NCBI RefSeq assembly: GCF_016920785.2 | Contig: NW_024609839.1 | Location: 13,976,196-14,040,195, forward strand | Length of the DNA stretch: 64,000 nucleotides | Origin: Ixodes scapularis | Taxonomy: Eukaryota > Arthropoda > Arachnida > Ixodida > Ixodidae | Reading direction: 5' to 3' | In this document: positions 41,690 to 53,126 of the stretch, piece by piece | Position numbering within the stretch: position 1 is the first letter of the stretch | How the letters are laid out: the number at the start of each line of letters is the position of its first letter | Made by a program: the position numbers and the translations under genes | Notes under the pieces: generated by a model | What the model was told of the DNA's origin: nothing | Seen by the model: the letters and a program-made list of their open reading frames with translations, nothing else | The model's database searches: none

Positions 41690-43736
41690 TTAAATTCCGT
41701 CATTTGTCACAATGATCTCATCCATTTGGGTGGTTATAAGATATTCTGGGCAGTAAGAGGGCAATGAAAAAAATTTATCAGTGAACACTTCCCTGAAGAA
41801 AGTACAAAACAGCTCACAAGTCTTTGCGGTAGGTAAACTTTTTCCAGAGGCGTGAGTCAAGCTGACCGAGTCCTTTTCCTGCTTTGGATTCACAGCGGAC
41901 CAAAACTTTTTGGGGTTTGTTTTCAGTATATTATAAAGATCGCAGCTAAAAACTTATTTTTCGCATTTTTTATTTCATATTTGCAAGTTAAATAACACTC
42001 CTTGTATTTTAACCATGAAATAGCAGTCTGAGATGCCTTTGCGGCACGAAGAAGCCTATTCTTTTTATTTAGCAACCTCTTCACACGTGTTGAAAACCAT
42101 GGGTTCGAAAACGACGTGTGAATGGTTAGTGTCGGAATAAATTTATCACAAAACTCAAGCAATTTACACTTAAACAAAAGCCAGTTTTCATTCAGAGACC
42201 TAGAGTCAAATTCTTTTAAAAACCAAGCTGAATACAGCGAAAAGGTGTTGTTTAATAGCGTCGAGGTTTGCCCTAGAGTAACTCGAAATTATTTTTGCCC
42301 GAAGAGGTTGCTCACATGATGGAATGAAAAGTCCAACATTAATGGATATGTACTCACGTAATGGTTCCATATACACGGTATTTGCAACTAGATCGAGTTT
42401 TGAAATAGAAAAAAAAGGTCAGGCATGGCTTCACCACGACTGGGTTTATTAACAGTGTGAGAAAGTGGAAAAGAGTATATAACGTCAACAAAATCGCGAG
42501 ACTGTTTTGGAAGATTCTGCCTCGATAAAAAATGGTATTTTATAAGACAGAATGGACCACTTAATTTCAGAGTAGTTGAAATCGCCAGAAATAACAAGTA
42601 CATCATTTGGGGATTGTGGGAGCCACTGGTTTCCCTCCCTCGAGAAGGCGTGAGCCGCGGACGTTCCGGGCGAAGCCGTCCGACTTCGAGCCCGGTCGCT
42701 CCGTATCGTGTCGGGGGCAACACGTCACCATGCGGACCTACTCTCTCGCACTCCTCCGCACGTCTCCCCGATTTCGGGGGGAACAGCGACATCGCGCGAG
42801 AGGAGAGTCAGGCCTGCCCTCCGAGTGGACGGCCGTGTGGTCGAGGAGTCCTGGATTGGACTCCGGGCAACAAGTCGAGTCGCGGCGCGAGCTCGTCCGA
42901 CCGGCGATGACTCCACGCTAGTGATTCCCCTGGCTCTGACAGTCGGCGTTCCCACAACCTGTGGACGTCCGTCTGCCGAGAGCCCCGGCACCGAACTCCT
43001 GCGACGACGGGTAGCGGCGTGAGCTCGTCCGACCGGCGATGACTCCGCTCGCAATTACCCCTGGCTCTTGGGTCGGCGGGCGATGCGGGCACACTGTGTC
43101 CGCGGCTCGCTTGACCGCAGTGTCTTGTTGGGGACCCCTGGTACCCAATAAACGCTGTTGGATACCGGGATCGTCGTTGTTGGCATGGCGTTGGCCGAAC
43201 CCGGCGTGGCGACCGCCCTCGCTGGTAGCCGTCGACCGCGCAGTGGGACGGGCATCGGATTTCCCCTTTGAGCACCGGACCGGTCTCCGGACGTAAAGGG
43301 TACGTGATCGGCCCTCCCTTTTATTCCCACAGTATAAAAGAATAAGAGACTCCAGACAATCATGAAGTAGCGGAGCAAAGTCCACAATACTTGGGGCTTA
43401 TAACGAGCAACTACAATAATAAACATGGTAGGCATTTTTATTCTAACCCAAACGGCTTCAAAGGTTGAAACGCTATCAGAAGAGTCAATGCGGTATGTCT
43501 TTTTGACTGCTACAATTACACCTCCTCCCTTTCGGCCTGCTGTCATTACGAAAAATGAAATCTGAGGGGTGTATGGTTAGTTCCGAGTTTAAGATATCAT
43601 CTGTGAGCCAAGTTTCTGCTAAAATGATAACGTCGGCTGAGCATGACTGGACTGCCAGAAGAAGGTCGTCCTGCTTTGTATGAACACTTCTAGTGTTGGC
43701 GACGAAAAAATTTAGACTTGAAGTGGGCGAGAGCAT
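41690..43736 (-). pseudogene. CR1-like LINE ORF2 endonuclease and linker, broken
   Basis: Starts with LNFFVANTRSVHTK, then VIILAETWL carrying the catalytic Glu. A frameshift precedes RKGGGVIVAVK. After the solo LTR the frame resumes with NDVLVISGDFN, the conserved Asp/Asn motif of the endonuclease. It continues through FSNPWFSTRVKRLLNKKNRL and WLKYKECYLTCKYEI, the linker before the reverse transcriptase. Stops and shifts make it inactive. Confidence 0.7.
42615..43331. mobile_element. Solo LTR (717 bp) inside CR1-like ORF2
   Basis: Starts TGTGGGAG and ends ATTCCCACA, so it has the TG...CA ends of an LTR with short inverted termini. AATAAA lies at 43147-43152. GTCCGACCGGCGATGACTCC is repeated within it. 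Much more GC-rich than the LINE around it. The four bases flanking each end match at three positions, so the target duplication is not clean. No internal retrotransposon sequence remains. Confidence 0.7.
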
Positions 43737-43777
43737 CTTTCGGGGGAGGAGGGACGCGTTTGGTGACCGTGGGATTG

Positions 43778-44463
43778 CTATGCAGGTAGCGCTTTCACTG
43801 AGTTAGATTGTTTATCGTAAATGTACTTTAAGTTTCCCATTATCAACTTGTCGTGCCGAAGCTTAAAATCTTGCCGCTTAGATTTTGCAAAGGTGACAAG
43901 TTCTTTTCTTGCATTACGGACATCGATTGAATAATCACCACTTAATCGAAAACTATAGTTCCCTTTAGATTAAACGCCTTTGACAAGATCAGCTCTTTTT
44001 CTTTGTAGGAGTTCAATTTTACAATGATAGGCCTCGGAGACGCCCGGTTTTCACGAGAAGAGCCAAGAATGTGAGCACGCTCGATAGGAGGAGGGAGAAT
44101 AGTTATGCCAAGCATTTCGTTGCAAAAGGCAATCACGCTTTCCTCAGATTTTGCCCATGTTTCACCGCGAACGTCAGGAAGGTTGAAAAACAAAAGATTC
44201 TTTCGTCTAGACTGGTTTTCTAGGTTTTCGCACTTCTGCATTACACGTTCAAGGTCTGCACTGGCTCTTGCATTCATTGTGGAAATTGAAGCGACTTCAT
44301 CTTTCATCACTTGTACGGCAGAGACATCTCGGTCAATAGCGTTCATTTGCGTCCTCAAGTCTCCAAGAACCTTGTCGGTCTCTTTTAGTTTTTCTTGTAA
44401 TGATTTTATCTCATTTAAAATTGCTGCTTGACCTACAGAAAGGCTGTTTAACATTCCAAGCAC
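43778..44463 (-). pseudogene. CR1-like LINE ORF1 (coiled coil plus RRM), frameshifted
   Basis: Residues 1-85 are a heptad-rich coiled coil. Residues about 90-165 resemble the RRM of L1/CR1 ORF1p (RRKNLLFFNLPD, then RPIIVKLNS). A single frameshift near 43950 moves the C-terminal domain (RLSGDYSIDVRNARKEL) into another frame, which runs to TAG at 43778-43780. The protein would normally be a trimeric nucleic-acid chaperone. Not functional as written. Confidence 0.7.
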
Positions 44464-44858
44464 GTTAAATACGTATCATTATCAGAGAGCGGCTCATTTC
44501 AGAATAGGCACGAGTCAGAGAGGCATTTGTAACGGGTGACAGTGCACAGCGATTCAACAGCAACAGCAGCAGCGGCTATGGAACAAAGATGATTTTAAAA
44601 CAAATGCCCGTTCACTCGTTTTGCTAACCTGCAGATTTTGAAGTCAGCAGTTAGTGCGCATTCGGTGTCTCAATTTTGTGCCGATTGTGACTCACATTTC
44701 ACCCCAAAGTGCATGCAATGAAGGTTTTCTCCCCGCCTTCCCAAAAGCGCCTTTTTTTCCCTAGAGTTTTTCAAAAAAGAAATCATCAAACAAAAGGGGT
44801 AGTTTTACGGATGTAAAGATGGCCACACTGAGGCGCAACGCAGAACGGAAACCGACCG

Positions 44859-45869
44859 ATGACAATAATGCAGACTTTAGTGTTGCTACTTTTAAACCGC
44901 TGCCGAGCGAAAGGACATCACCTACGCCTCCAATGTATTCCAAGCCATAGTGGAATTTCTGGCAACGAGGCAGCAGAGGCACCGGCTATATCGGCCCACA
45001 AAAATCTGTGCACCCATAAAATTCCTTACTTCAGGTCAGAAGCCAACTCAACAGTGCGTAATGTAGCCAAACTCCTGACATCACGTCTATGAGCTGATCC
45101 CGAATACCATCACTCCCGATTATACGCCCTCGATCCACATATGACATTTAAATGTCCGTCTGGACCAGGGTGCAACATAGACAGGTGGGGAAACGAGAGC
45201 CTAATGAGCGACCGAATTGTGTCCCCCTCGGTTTTCTCTTTTTCTGTGGCGCCATCTATGAGGAGCACCGCGAACTCTCACTCCAGGTGGGCGAACGCTG
45301 GCGACCGGTTAAACTGACGGAGAAGGTTTCTCGTGGATTTTTAATGGAGGACTGCCGTGCCCTCGGTTTATTTTGCGCACTCTCCCATAAAGTTCCATGC
45401 AAAATCGATTCCAATTTTTTTCTTCTCGCCGCAGCGCCATCTGTCGCAAATGGGGGGTACCCACAAGCCACCCGCAAGCAGACGAGTACACAATCCGGTC
45501 ACGGCGCTGCGGTAGGTTTCTATGGGCCGTTTCCCCACCTGTCTATCTTACACCCTGGTCTGGACTTCCACGCAGATCCCAGGCGCTGGGGGGGCGTTTA
45601 CCCGACACTACCTTTATCGAATAAAAAGAAGTGACAGCATTAACTGCCCAGTCTGCAATGTCCAAGAAACTGCAAATCACCTTATCTGTGAATGTGCCAC
45701 CTACGCCGTGGAAAGAGAAGAGCTTCATAGAACAATTCAGAGGCTAGACGACCGACCTTTCTCTTGTGACAAACTGCTGGGCTCGTGGCAATCCACGGAA
45801 CATTCAATGAAAGCCACAAAAGCCCTGATACTATTTCTCGAGGACACTCGCTTGATGCAATCCCTGTAG
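44859..45869 (+). pseudogene. I-type LINE ORF2: RNase H and C-terminal CCHC part, interrupted
   Basis: GHHLRLQCIPSHSGISGNEAAE is the RNase H C-terminal signature; the usual final Asp is Glu. After the MITE the frame continues AFTRHYLYRIKRSDSINCPVC, then HLICECATY, a Cys/His motif typical of the end of I/R1/Jockey ORF2. It stops at 45867-45869. A TGA lies at 45090-45092. RNase H after the reverse transcriptase is characteristic of the I group. Confidence 0.75.
45166..45557. mobile_element. 392-bp hAT-type MITE
   Basis: Ends are inverted copies of CAGGGTG-AA-ATAGACAGG extending through TGGGGAAAC, about 31 bp with two mismatches. The 8-bp word GTCTGGAC flanks both ends exactly (45158-45165 and 45558-45565). 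This target length and CAG terminus fit the hAT superfamily. Frames inside are spurious. Confidence 0.88.
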
Positions 45870-46050
45870 GCAGAGACTGACATTTTGAACTACTCAACCC
45901 ATCATCCTATCAGTTCTGCCCACTCATATTCATTAAGCACCTCATCCCACCTTTTCATCCCTTAATCTTTTCCCCTGTGCAGAATAACCAGCTAGGACAC
46001 GAGTTCGGGCTTACCTCTCTGCCTTTCACTCATCACTTTAATAAAAAAAA

Positions 46051-46600
46051 AGTGTCAAGAAAATAACAAATAGAAGAGAATGAGAATTAAACAAAAAAAA
46101 AGAAGGCACTTTTTTGCTTGTTTTATATTTCACAATTCTACTGCAAAGGTCGATGTTTTTTTGTTTTTGTTTTTTTTCTTTGTGTCATCAGTCCAGCCCT
46201 TATTGCTCTCGCAAACACTGCGTGTAAGCGAACATTGATAAGCAGAGAAGAGGAGACGAAACGAACTACGAGCAGGATGACCTCTCAAAATGCCAGCGAG
46301 GCGTCCCCCACTTTGAGCGCCTTTCTGAACGCTTGCTTTACTTGGAGAAGGTGCGACCAGTGTTGTGGCTATTATGTGGGCTATCTTTATTATCCATTCA
46401 CTCGTTACCGTATCCCAAGTTCGTTTATAGTGATCTCCCCATATAGGGAATATGATTGGTACTTAAATGATGCGTCTAAGGTGCGCCGCAGGACGCGATA
46501 TTCAGCAATGTCACCATAGCTGAGCCGAGCTCTCACCAGATTAAATGGGTTCCTACTTTCAACTATCTGTAGAAGTTAAGAGAACAGATAGCAAGATTGT
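46051..46600. other. No feature recognised
   Basis: A 133-codon frame at 46118-46519 is low in coding character and starts in a T-rich tract. I could not assign it to any family. Confidence 0.3.
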
Positions 46601-46605
46601 AGTAT

Positions 46606-46652
46606 CCTAGACTCGACCAGTATCACAAATTCCTGGTCGAGTCTAGGAATCT
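46606..46652. repeat. Hairpin (17-bp arms)
   Basis: CCTAGACTCGACCAG and its inverted copy are separated by 12 bases. Isolated. No poly-T tail or gene next to it, so not called a terminator. Confidence 0.8.
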
Positions 46653-46781
46653 GTTACTTTCGTTTTATATCTGCCGTTCCAAAAATACCTGCGCAAGGTT
46701 TGTAGAAGGTTATGACGTTTTTAAATGTATTCAGCTCTGACGTCTGTGACGTCGAAATGTGCTGCAGAACCCTATCCTAAA

Positions 46782-46958
46782 ACCCAATATAACTTTTCGC
46801 TATCTGGATTATGGAACAAGAAATCTAACTTGTACTCTTACTCAAAACCTGGAATCCCGACTGCAGACAAAAGTATTGTTTCTTCAAACATGAAATCCAG
46901 ATAGACTCCAGTATTATTGCCAGTTCCATAATCCAGATAGCGAAAAGTTACATTGGGT
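46782..46958. mobile_element. 177-bp MITE
   Basis: Inverted ends ACCCAAT-TAACTTTTCGC, extending through TATCTGGATTATGGAAC with one mismatch, 36 bp in total. A second inner inverted pair, CTGGAGT-ATCTGGATTTCATG, is partly visible. Target duplication not clear. Confidence 0.75.
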
Positions 46959-48460
46959 ATTAGAGTAGGGAAGTTGATGGTGAAGCTGAAACTTCGGAAG
47001 TAGTAATTTAAAACGTTTCTAACTTCAGAATACAAGGACAGCCTAGTACATGTTTTAACAAGGTATTAAGCCGGGACTATTTCGTACATGCTTTAAAATG
47101 GGCAAAACAGCACTAAAGCAAATAGAGAGAGAACGGAGTGCGCTCACAAGAAGTTGACTATCAACTGAATATTTCACTGAACGGTGAAACAAAATGAGAA
47201 GGGAATCGAGACGTTGAAACACGCGCAAACCTCCATACGCATAAACCAAAAACAAACAAAAAACTTGTCACGTGGGCGGACCACCAATTCAAGTTCCGAA
47301 TTGGAAAAATCGCGACTAGATAACGTTTCATATCGACCGCGAGTTTCCCTGCAGATTTCTCCTCCCATAGCTGCGCACACCACCGAGAGATGGGGCCCAT
47401 GCAGCACATTTTCGCAAAACGAGCTAAACATAGACCGTCACACACCCATTCCACGCCAAAGCGTCCATTTTCTAGGGATGATCTGCTAATCCAAGGTACT
47501 TTTTTTCACCCTATGCACTCGAGGATTTAAATACCTCCCATGATTATGACTGAATCATAAAAAAACTTCTAATGTTTCGATTTTTTTTCTTAATCATATT
47601 TACGTTTCACTGCTGGAATGTCACGAAGCGAACGGATGCGTCGACGAACGCCGCAGGCGATTCGAAGCAGACGACCTTAAGATCCTCCGTGACGTCACTG
47701 ACCTTGCCGGCGCTTTCCTCTGTGCTCCTGTTTCTGTTTTTGTTAGATCGATAAGACCCCCGCAGCGCCTTGGGTTGCTCAGGTGCGTTGAATCTGAAAC
47801 GCCGGCTGGTTAGAGCATACGTTGTGAAAAGGTGCGTCTCTAAAAGGAAAACCTTTGATCCTTTCCATAGGGACTAGCATGGCTTGTCGGAGTCTCCGAT
47901 TATCAGGTACCATTTTTTCACCTTTCCTCGTGGCTTGAAAAGATTCGATAGACGAGCATCCGGGCGACGTAACCTAGTTTGCAATAGCGCGTAACAAAGT
48001 TTTTGTTCACCTCGTTAATTTTAGTGCGCCGTTTATTCGCGTCCGCTGAAAGGCCACAAGCAGCTGCAAATATCGACGTTGAAACATGTTTTCGCAGATG
48101 TGGCGTTCGCTCCGAAAAGCCACATTTCCAAGCAAGGAGCTCGAAGTTGTAGCGCGCGTTCGATGGTAATGCAGGCGCGCTTCTGCACTGCACTGGGAGC
48201 AGTACTGGAGTTTTCTGCAAGACCGGGGCGCTTTTTTTTAAATCCATCTGACCCGTTAGCAAGGTGTCCAACCGAAATGTTTTTCGTTTCGGTTTTTGTT
48301 CCGGTGCAGGGAAAACGGCTCAGCTCCGGTTCAACTGCGGAGTGAAAAAATAAAGGTTCAAACGGTTCGAACCGGTTCGTACTCATATGCTACAAAAACA
48401 ATTGACGACGGTAAAAGATAAACTATGTATATTTTATAAAAGTGTTACATATGAAAGAGT
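46959..48460. other. No confident gene; possible GPI-tail exon at 47.6 kb
   Basis: Mostly featureless. The frame 47572-47754 ends in a hydrophobic tail (LPALSSVLLFLFLL then DR and stop) of the kind seen before GPI-anchor cleavage. Nothing upstream supports a gene. A near-palindromic GGTTCGAACCGGTTCG lies at about 48366-48381. Confidence 0.25.
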
Positions 48461-48828
48461 GAAAGCCGTTTACAACTCCCTGTAACGCCGAATTAAAGCG
48501 CAGCTCTTGTGGAGTAGGGAAGGGTACTGATGGGGGGGGGGGGGGGGGGGGGCGGGGGGGTTCGTGACTTCGGGGTGGGGGGTCACGTCACCTCGGGGGT
48601 CGTGTGAGCTGGGGTCATGTGGGGGTCACGTGACCGGGGAATCACGTCACCTGGGGGGTCCCGTGACACCCCCCCCCCCCCCCCCCGAGGTCACGTGACC
48701 TCAGGGGGGGGGGGGTGCTCGCGCGGTGCATTATGGGACATTTTCCATAATGCACTGCGCGGTTACGGCGACGGCGACGCCGACGCCGCTCAAGTCAGGA
48801 ACGGGCGCCTAAGAGCTGCGCTCTAAGA
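48461..48828 (+). repeat. Palindrome-array repeat family, copy 4
   Basis: Opens GAAAGCCGTTTACAACTCC, GCGCAGCTCTTGTGGAGT and a long G-run. GTCACGTGACC-type sites follow, a GCGCGGTGCATTATGGGACA stem-loop, then CGACGCCGACGCC and AAGAGCTGCGCTC. The TGACGTCA minisatellite is absent. It lies directly next to the hAT transposase remnant. Confidence 0.8.
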
Positions 48829-48908
48829 GCAAAGTCTGATATTACTTTGTGGACCGAACGAGCTAGTGCTGGGGCACCTCGGGACGTGGTTGAAAGCGCA
48901 GTTGAATG

Positions 48909-49208
48909 TCAGGCAGCTGACCGATGAAGCAGGACGTCGTCAAGCATATCAGGAGAAAGGCGGCACCTCTGAGACGATAAAATGGACTTCAGTGCAGAAA
49001 AGGCTCGCTCCACGCTGACCTGGGTCGCAGGCACTCCCAGGGCCACTTGCGCCAGTGCGCAAAGTTTTGGATGGCGCTGCCGTCTCTCTTCCCAAAACTG
49101 CAACACGTTAGCGTCCCCTGAGAGCCGAGGCTCTGGATGAGTGTATAGCCATTTGAAAAGAAACCGGCTACCAGCCCATGCTTTCCGAGGTAATAGTTTC
49201 GTTTGCAT
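48909..49208 (-). pseudogene. hAT transposase C-terminal domain remnant
   Basis: A minus-strand frame of 99 codons. The core VLQFWEERRQRHPKL then LAQVALGVPATQVSVERAFS and LSSQRCRLSPDMLDDVLLHRS is a clear hATC dimerisation domain, as in zinc-finger BED/hAT proteins. Only the last part of a 600-700-residue transposase is present. An acceptor-like AAAAAACAAAACAAG tract precedes it on that strand, so it could also be the last exon of a domesticated gene, though nothing else supports that. Confidence 0.75.
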
Positions 49209-50379
49209 TGGAAGTCATTCTTGTTTTGTTTTTTTTTCAGACATGTACAAAGCATTAGGCAGTTAGCACGAGCAAGCGATCACGGGTGTTTTAGTTTAAA
49301 TTGTTTTCTTTTTGCAATTTAAATGCCTCGATGACAACAACTACTACTACGGTAGCGGAAAGTTTTCAGTTGGAACACTAAGCCAAGCATTAAAAAAAGG
49401 CGGTTTGTCAACATGCTGCCTGTGCAAACTACGAAAACATGACGTGTTCGTACTAAACAATGTCAGTCAGTAGATGTAGATCTTACAGACCGCCTTAAAT
49501 CAGTGAGAACGTGCAGCGCATGGTAGTCGTAACCTAAAAATATAATACAAGATATTGTCTTCGGTATAAAAGTATATAAAAAACTACTTCGTGCGTTGTT
49601 GTTGTTTGTTATGATTTGATGCAGCACTAATTAGTGTATCTTGTCAAACAAAGGCTTTTATATACACTGCACAAAGTTGGGGGAATTGTCACTTCGTTGT
49701 TTAAGATCCATCCCAATCCCCCAATATAAATAAATTATAATAAATTATGAAAATTATGATCCTGATGTGGCACGAACTCTCGTCCGCCTTCTTAAAAGAA
49801 GGCTGCCGCCTGACTTCTTAGTCATCCCATCATGCGTTCGCCCAGAAGTAGAGTCGTCACGAGCGTTCTTCTTTGACCCCCATCATCATGAACGTCTCTT
49901 ACTCCTTTCCGAAACCTCACGCAGCTTCCTACATGGACATTACACGTCTGTTGTGACCGACATTCCTGTTAACGGGTGATGGAATGACTGAGATCCATGG
50001 CAGTCACTTTATGTGAAGGGTGTATTTAAAATCTTCTGCCAGGTCATAACTGCGAAAATCTGCGCGGTGATATTTCTTCGAGAAGTAGATAGAGTGCGTA
50101 CATGTATTCCTTATATTATAACATGTTTTATCACTCATGGACACAACCCCAGTTCGTCATTGGTTAAAAAAAAAACGCCTTTGCAGTGCGGTTTTTTGTA
50201 TAACTGGTTTTGACTAAATAGCGAAACATCTTTTTTTTTAGTTTAGTTGTATAATAAGGCGTATGGCCTTTTTACATCTTCTCTTATCGAACCATTAGGC
50301 GAGATAATTGGTAGAATTTTTTTTACTTTTTAAGCCTTGTTCTTTTTTCTTCCGCGAAAAATTTGTTACGTGATATTGT
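49209..50379. other. AT-rich spacer, no gene recognised
   Basis: A 70-codon frame at 49767-49979 rich in R, L and P has no identifiable family. Homopolymer runs of A and T only otherwise. Confidence 0.35.
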
Positions 50380-50490
50380 CACGCGCGTCGGCGAGCGACC
50401 GCGTGCGTAGCAGACTGGTTACCGCGCTTGACTGTCGCGCGGAAAGTCTAGGTTCGATTGCCCTGACGGTGGAATATTCCTTCATTTCTT
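50380..50490 (+). repeat. tRNA-derived SINE-like head
   Basis: GCGTAGCAGACTGGTTACCGCGC has A-box form and GGTTCGATTGCC is a B-box with one extra base. A T-rich tract follows. tRNA-derived SINEs of this layout are known from ticks. The stems do not support a functional tRNA. Confidence 0.5.
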
Positions 50491-50499
50491 CTTTTAACA

Positions 50500-50789
50500 G
50501 TGCGCTCTTGTGAGATCGAGAACACACTCGACTGTCCGAGTTCTGAATGTTCGAGCCGCCGAACGTTCTAAGCCGATTGTTCCAGAAGCCAACGCGCATA
50601 CGTAAGGGGCTCCGCGTGGCAATCTGCAGTCAGTCTCGCCCCAGCGTTCGACTCTGCTGTTACGCTGACTTCGACGCCCGCAACGATCTTCTGTTATCTT
50701 CGGTTTCCTTTTTATTTTTGGGCACAAGTTCGCCCCATTAAAGGTTTAGTTTCTTCAGTTATCATCGCCTCATCCGCTGTCATTCGAGA
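50500..50789 (+). mobile_element. Probable 3' part of the 5' LTR of the outer gypsy element
   Basis: Precedes gag. Ends CATTCGAGACA, directly followed by TTTGGTGGAAATGCGG, a primer-binding-site-like sequence. ATTAAAGG near 50739 may be its polyadenylation signal. The 5' boundary is a guess, because the matching 3' LTR is outside the window. Confidence 0.45.
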
Positions 50790-50966
50790 CATTTGGTGGA
50801 AATGCGGGTGGACGCATGTCCGTGGTATGTTTCCCTTTCAAAAGCCCGCAGTGCAAGTCCCATTCCAAGCCCGGTGAGAAGGCCACTAAACGCGGAACCT
50901 GAAACTCGGACCAGCCGCCACACCAAGGGAGGAAATCCTGAGTACGGTTCGCTGCTGGACAAGCCC

Positions 50967-52294
50967 ATGCCGAAGAAGACGACGATGGCTAACCAGTCGC
51001 AAGCCCCCGCCGCTTCTCTCGTCATCTACCTGCCCGTCGCACCGCGGATGGCTGACCCCTCCCTCGGTGAACTCTACGAAGACGTCGAGGATTGGATTGA
51101 CCAGTACAAACGTGTCGCCAGCCACAATGGCTGGACCGACGAGCAGCGTCTGCAAAACGCGTATTTCTCGCTCGATGGGATTGCAAGGTACTGGTACGAA
51201 AATCACGAGCCTTCTTTGACATCGTGGGATGTTTTCAAGAGCCAGCTGAACGCAACATTTCTCAACCAACACCGCGGAGAGAGAGCCGAAGACCTACTTC
51301 AAACCCGACCCCGGGCCCCAACGAAAGCGTCACCGGCTTCATGGAGGACGTTCTGCGCCTGAGCGCCCGCGTCGACCATCAGGCTACGGAAGAAAAGAAG
51401 GTTAGAATCCTTATGCGGGTAGTGAGAGACAACATCTTCGGCAGCATTGTTCGTAGCCCCCCGACAACAGTCGAAGATTTTGTCACTAGGGCGACGAACA
51501 TCGAGCGTGCCTTGCAAGCCCGAGCCAGCCACTACCATCAACCACCCGGCCTCACTGCCCTCGCGCCGTCTATCTGCGACCTTGGCTCCAGTATCCCGGG
51601 CATTCGCTAGGTTATTCGAGACGTTGTCCGGGAGGAGCTCTGGGAGCTGCTACCTCCGGCCAGCCAGCCAGCTTCGCTGTCGATAGCCGAAGTGGTGCGC
51701 GAAGAAGTTCAGCGGGCAATTCAACCGGAGGCTTCTGCCAGCGTAGCAGCACCTGAGGAGCCCACCCTGACCTACGCCGCAGTGGCCCGACGGCCACCGC
51801 CTCCTCCTCGAGTCTATGTCGCGCCGCTTCAGTGTTGGTCTCCTGCGCCGCAGCACGACCGCCGCAGCGACGACCGGGTCCAGCACGCCGCCCAAGAGCC
51901 CCGCACACCTCGGAAGACCGACGTGTGGCAAACGCCGGACCGACGCCCTCTGTGTTTCCACTGCGGGGAAGCAAACCACACCTACCGCCAATACCCGGCA
52001 TACCGACGACTCGGGCTGCGGGGATTCAACCCAAATGACCCACAGCCCCGTTACGGTAAACGCCCTTGGGAGATCGACGAGTACCTGCGACGATCTCAGA
52101 CCCCCGAGCCTGCGTCCCGCCGAGAGTTCCGGTCGCCATCGCCACAACGTCCAGCTTCGCCGATGCACCGACCCCGACGTGAAATCCTGTCACCCCTCGC
52201 TCCGTGCAGGCGAAACTTGGCGCGGCAACTCCGGGAGGTGGAGGAAGACCACCGACACCTAGATTCTCACGAGCTTCGGAGGGCCCCCGCTTGA
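50967..52294 (+). pseudogene. Outer gypsy gag, frameshifted
   Basis: The capsid-like part (LYEDVEDWIDQYKRVASHNGWT, then IARYWYENHEPSLTSWDVFK) runs in the first frame to about 51300 and continues in a second frame (GFMEDVLRLSARVDH onwards). A TAG interrupts at 51608-51610. A CCHC-like knuckle CFHCGEANHTYRQY lies near 51955, with the last Cys replaced. R/P/S-rich tail. Inactive. Confidence 0.75.
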
Positions 52295-53126
52295 ACGCTA
52301 ACAGGGACCGAAACGACGCTTCTGCAACGGTGTCCAACAACCTGAACGCCATCATCGACGGCTACGACAGATCGGCACTCGTGCACACCGGGGCAGACTA
52401 CTCAGTCATAAGTGGGAGGCTCTCCCGCCGCCTTCGAGAAGTCACGACGCCGTGGGATGGACCTCAAATACGAACCGCCGGAGGACACCTCATTACACCA
52501 GTTGGAAGATGCACTGCTCACGTCGAAATCCATGGTGAGACGTGCCCCGTGAAATGTGTCGTTCTGCAAGACTGCTCGAGGGACGTTATCCTAGGAATGA
52601 ACTTTCTCTGCTAGTATGGTGCCGTCATCGACCTCGGGGCAAACCAGTTGACGCTGCGAAAGCCTGTTTTGCCGCCGGTTGAGACCAACACGACGTCAAC
52701 GGCGATCCGAGTTATCGCCAACCACGTGAACCTGCCGCCGCGGTCGAGTGCTTTCGTCACCGTCATAACCGACGCAGCCATGAACGGTGAAGCTCCTCTG
52801 GAAGGCAGCATCCAATAGCTCCTTGAAAAAGGAATTTTCGTCGCACGAGGCGTAACCGATCTCCAAGAAGGATGTACAATTGTTCTCGTGACAAACTTAC
52901 GAGAGGAGCCGCAACACCTAACGAAGGGTACCACTGTAGGTCACATCGAGGAGCTTCAGACGGCAGCCGTGGTCACCGTAATCTCTGAGGAAACCTCGTC
53001 GTCCCAGCAAAAGATTACGTCGCCGCTGCAGTTCGACATTGACCCTGAACTCTCAGGTCCTAAGCGCCGGCAACTGGTTGGTCTCCTCGCTGAATACGCC
53101 TCGCAAGTGGGCTCATTTTCGTATAC
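52291..53126 (+). pseudogene. Outer gypsy protease and linker, catalytic Asp lost
   Basis: The aspartic protease signature D-T-G-A reads HTGADYSVI, with CAC at 52384-52386 in place of an Asp codon. The second signature, RDVILGMNFL, is kept. The frame continues to 53126 past TAG stops at 52612-52614 and near 52816. Coding is cut off by the insertion at 53127. Confidence 0.75.

Larger units (their letters stand above)
41683..44480 (-). mobile_element. Decayed CR1-like LINE split by a solo LTR
   Basis: On the minus strand, a coiled-coil ORF1 is followed by ORF2 endonuclease and linker pieces. The reverse transcriptase is absent at the 41.68-kb end. A 717-bp solo LTR interrupts the endonuclease. 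Frameshifts are present in both ORFs. Confidence 0.7.
44815..46050 (+). mobile_element. 5'-truncated I-type LINE end, split by a hAT MITE
   Basis: Carries the RNase H and C-terminal zinc region of an I-clade ORF2 and ends in AATAAAAAAAAAG. A 392-bp MITE interrupts it at 45166-45557. Removing the MITE and one copy of its 8-bp duplication restores the order of the coding blocks. Confidence 0.75.

Noticed and set aside
42725..43546. Overlapping R/P-rich frames of 100-163 codons on both strands
   Set aside because: They lie in the GC-rich solo LTR, where stop codons are rare by composition.
46606..46652. Transcription terminator hairpin
   Set aside because: No poly-T tail and no adjacent gene. 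Such terminators are not expected in this kind of genome.
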